DNA of 64,000 bases. Source: Janthinobacterium silvisoli (lineage in GTDB: Bacteria > Pseudomonadota > Gammaproteobacteria > Burkholderiales > Burkholderiaceae_D). The DNA lies in NCBI RefSeq assembly GCF_014200725.1, contig NZ_JACHCL010000006.1:124001-188000 (forward strand), read 5' to 3'. Every line of letters begins with the position of its first letter. Position 1 is the stretch's first letter. The notes under the pieces are model-generated. The model did not search any database. It was not told where the DNA came from and saw nothing but the letters and a program-made list of their open reading frames with translations. A program made the position numbers and the translations under genes. Shown here in pieces: positions 62,841 through 64,000 of this stretch.

Positions 62841-62962
62841 ACGACGCGTAACACAACCGTAGCGAGCGACAGTGAGTTGTGGCTGAGAAGCGCAACCGTA
62901 CTTTAGTACGGTGAGCATCGCCAGCCGCAAATCGCGACGCGCAGTAGGTTACGTTAGACGTC
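62841..62962 (+). repeat. MITE-like dispersed repeat, copy 2
   Basis: About 122 bp, same family as the repeat at 5252-5382 (there on the minus strand). Ends GACGCGTAACACAACC and GGTTACGTTAGACGTC are imperfect inverted repeats (12 of 16). The centre forms the hairpin CCGTACTTTAGTACGG. It lies 73 bp before rapZ and carries no gene. Confidence 0.75.
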
Positions 62963-63035
62963 ATCAAGTTGCAAGAATTTGTAAAGATAGTGGCTGACGG
63001 GGCAGAGCAACGATCTTTATTGTATGATCGCCCCT

Positions 63036-63899
63036 ATGCATATCGTCCTTATCACCGGAATATCCGGCTCCGGTAAATCTGTCGCACTCAATGTGCTGGA
63101 AGATGCTGGCTACTATTGCGTCGACAACTTGCCGCCTGCCCTGCTGCCCAGCCTGGTACAAACCCTGCTCGATGAAGGCACGCCGCAGCTGGCCGTGGCC
63201 GTCGATGCGCGCAGTGCCGAATCGCTGGTCAGCCTGCCGCACAATGTGGCCTTGCTGCGCGACCAGGGGCATGACGTCAAGGTCATGTTCCTGACGGCCA
63301 CCACGCACGCGCTGGTGGCGCGTTTTTCTGAAACGCGGCGCAGCCATCCGCTGTCGCACGAATTGCGTCCCAACCAGAATCCGGCCAGCCGCCGCACATT
63401 GATCGAATGCATTACCGAAGAGCGCGAACGCCTGTCGGCCATCGAACAGCTCGGTCACCTGATCGACACCTCCGAATTGAGCGCGAACAAGCTGCGCGCC
63501 TGGATCAAGGATATCGTCGCCTCCGAGCGCGCACCGCTGACCCTGTTTTTCGAATCGTTTGCCTTCAAGCTGGGCGTGCCGCTCGACGCCGATTTCGTCT
63601 TCGATGTGCGCGCCCTGCCTAACCCCTATTACGACCTGACCTTGCGCCCCCTCGATGGCCGCGATGGACCCGTGATCGCCTTTCTCGACGCCCAGCCCAG
63701 TGCGCTTGAATTGCTGGGCGACATACGTGCCTTCATCGAAAAATGGCTGCCATCCTTCAAGTCCGACAACCGCAGCTACCTGACCGTGGCCCTGGGCTGC
63801 ACGGGTGGACAACACCGTTCGGTCTATATGGCGGAACGACTGGCGCAGTATTTCGGCGAGAAAGAACGGGTCGTATTGCGTCATCGCGAACGCACATGA
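63036..63899 (+). CDS. rapZ: RNase adapter protein RapZ
   Basis: 287 residues, close to E. coli RapZ. Walker A GISGSGKS (8-15), [24 protein letters not shown] and C-terminal RNA-binding region [25 protein letters not shown]. In enterobacteria it guides RNase E to GlmZ and binds GlcN6P; in this group its RNA partners are not established. The ATG of MHIVLI is the conserved start. It is the last of ptsN-hprK-rapZ, but the repeats break the tight linkage. Confidence 0.93.
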   Translation: MHIVLITGISGSGKSVALNVLEDAGYYCVDNLPPALLPSLVQTLLDEGTPQLAVAVDARSAESLVSLPHNVALLRDQGHDVKVMFLTATTHALVARFSETRRSHPLSHELRPNQNPASRRTLIECITEERERLSAIEQLGHLIDTSELSANKLRAWIKDIVASERAPLTLFFESFAFKLGVPLDADFVFDVRALPNPYYDLTLRPLDGRDGPVIAFLDAQPSALELLGDIRAFIEKWLPSFKSDNRSYLTVALGCTGGQHRSVYMAERLAQYFGEKERVVLRHRERT

Positions 63900-63914
63900 T
63901 GAGGTAAAAGACGC

Positions 63915-63947
63915 GCGCAAAAAAGGGCGCGATATGCGCCCTTAGTT
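63915..63947. terminator. Bidirectional terminator after rapZ
   Basis: Stem AAGGGCGC/GCGCCCTT with a 5-base loop. The minus strand has six T after it, the plus strand AGTTT. It separates rapZ from the convergent gene at the right edge. Confidence 0.75.
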
Positions 63948-63975
63948 TGATCACAACGGTAGGAAGCGGCTGGCC

Positions 63976-64000
63976 TTAGACGGCGATGGCGGCTTCTTCT
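63976..64000 (-). CDS. C-terminal end of a convergent gene cut by the right edge
   Basis: Only the last seven codons (EEAAIAV and TAA) are inside the window, read from the minus strand, 30 bp from the terminator after rapZ. Too little to identify the protein. Confidence 0.4.

Larger units (their letters stand above)
62609..63035. other. 427-bp repeat-rich gap between hprK and rapZ
   Basis: The gap is filled by structured units A and B, copies of the hprK end and the MITE-like element, listed separately. The octamer GTTGCAAG occurs at both borders (62610-62617 and 62968-62975). Only the last ~70 bp before rapZ look unique; they must hold the ribosome site and perhaps a promoter. Confidence 0.6.

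Noticed and set aside
1..64000. CRISPR arrays, rRNA, tRNA, prophage or complete IS elements
   Set aside because: No regular spaced repeats, no rRNA signature, no T-loop pattern I could confirm, no transposase, integrase or phage structural gene was found.

Overview
The window looks like chromosome of an Oxalobacteraceae betaproteobacterium, most likely Janthinobacterium or a close relative (Duganella/Massilia). The basis is high GC, betaproteobacterial gene neighbourhoods (fmdB-DUF502-aspS-nudB-ybhP-clsB; ubiE-Tim44-like-ubiJ-ubiB; ptsN-hprK-rapZ) and protein sequences typical of that group. This assignment is inferred, not searched. I see no rRNA or tRNA gene, CRISPR array, prophage or complete insertion sequence.

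Layout. 1-2236: a response regulator with a TPR-like tail (cut by the left edge) and a small soluble histidine kinase. 2364-7251: the most distinctive locus, a family 2A encapsulin gene set: rhodanese, serine O-acetyltransferase, small XRE-type regulator, SrpI-like shell, and a cysteine desulfurase with a ~200-residue disordered cargo extension. It carries a 12-bp motif shared by its two upstream regions and a MITE-like repeat inside it. 7284-9487: tag-mnmC, the latter with a shortened methyltransferase half. 9525-12863: MocR regulator facing osmC-paiB, then an HxlR regulator. 13132-19236: a four-gene archaic (Csu-type) chaperone-usher pilus operon with a response regulator/AraC gene beside it. 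19251-22746: pnuC and a TonB-dependent receptor. 22846-28752: pirin/LysR pair, small basic protein, subclass B3 metallo-beta-lactamase with a Glu in the zinc site, SDR/LysR pair, metallophosphoesterase. 28735-31879: a NemR-type electrophile defence cluster (DJ-1/PfpI, YqhD-like aldehyde reductase, NemR, RibD-C reductase) with two identical-type operators.

31896-34138: TetR gene with a perfect 19-bp palindrome at its start codon, and a serine hydrolase. 34163-41100: fatty acid beta-oxidation operon (TetR, acyl-CoA dehydrogenase, FadB/J-like fusion, thiolase, enoyl-CoA hydratase). 41329-57349: core metabolism on the minus strand: hslR-clsB-ybhP, nudB, aspS, ubiquinone genes, HIT protein, and a 1343-residue FAD/Fe-S oxidoreductase. 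57605-60808: yqaA, ilvA, queF. 61154-63899: ptsN-hprK-rapZ, with a repeat-rich 427-bp gap before rapZ.

The two observations I rate highest are the encapsulin sulfur locus with its linked regulator and shared upstream motif, and a pair of 72-bp elements between hprK and rapZ whose two hairpins differ in sequence but keep the same geometry by compensatory changes, flanked by repeats of the hprK 3' end and followed by a second copy of the MITE found in the encapsulin locus.
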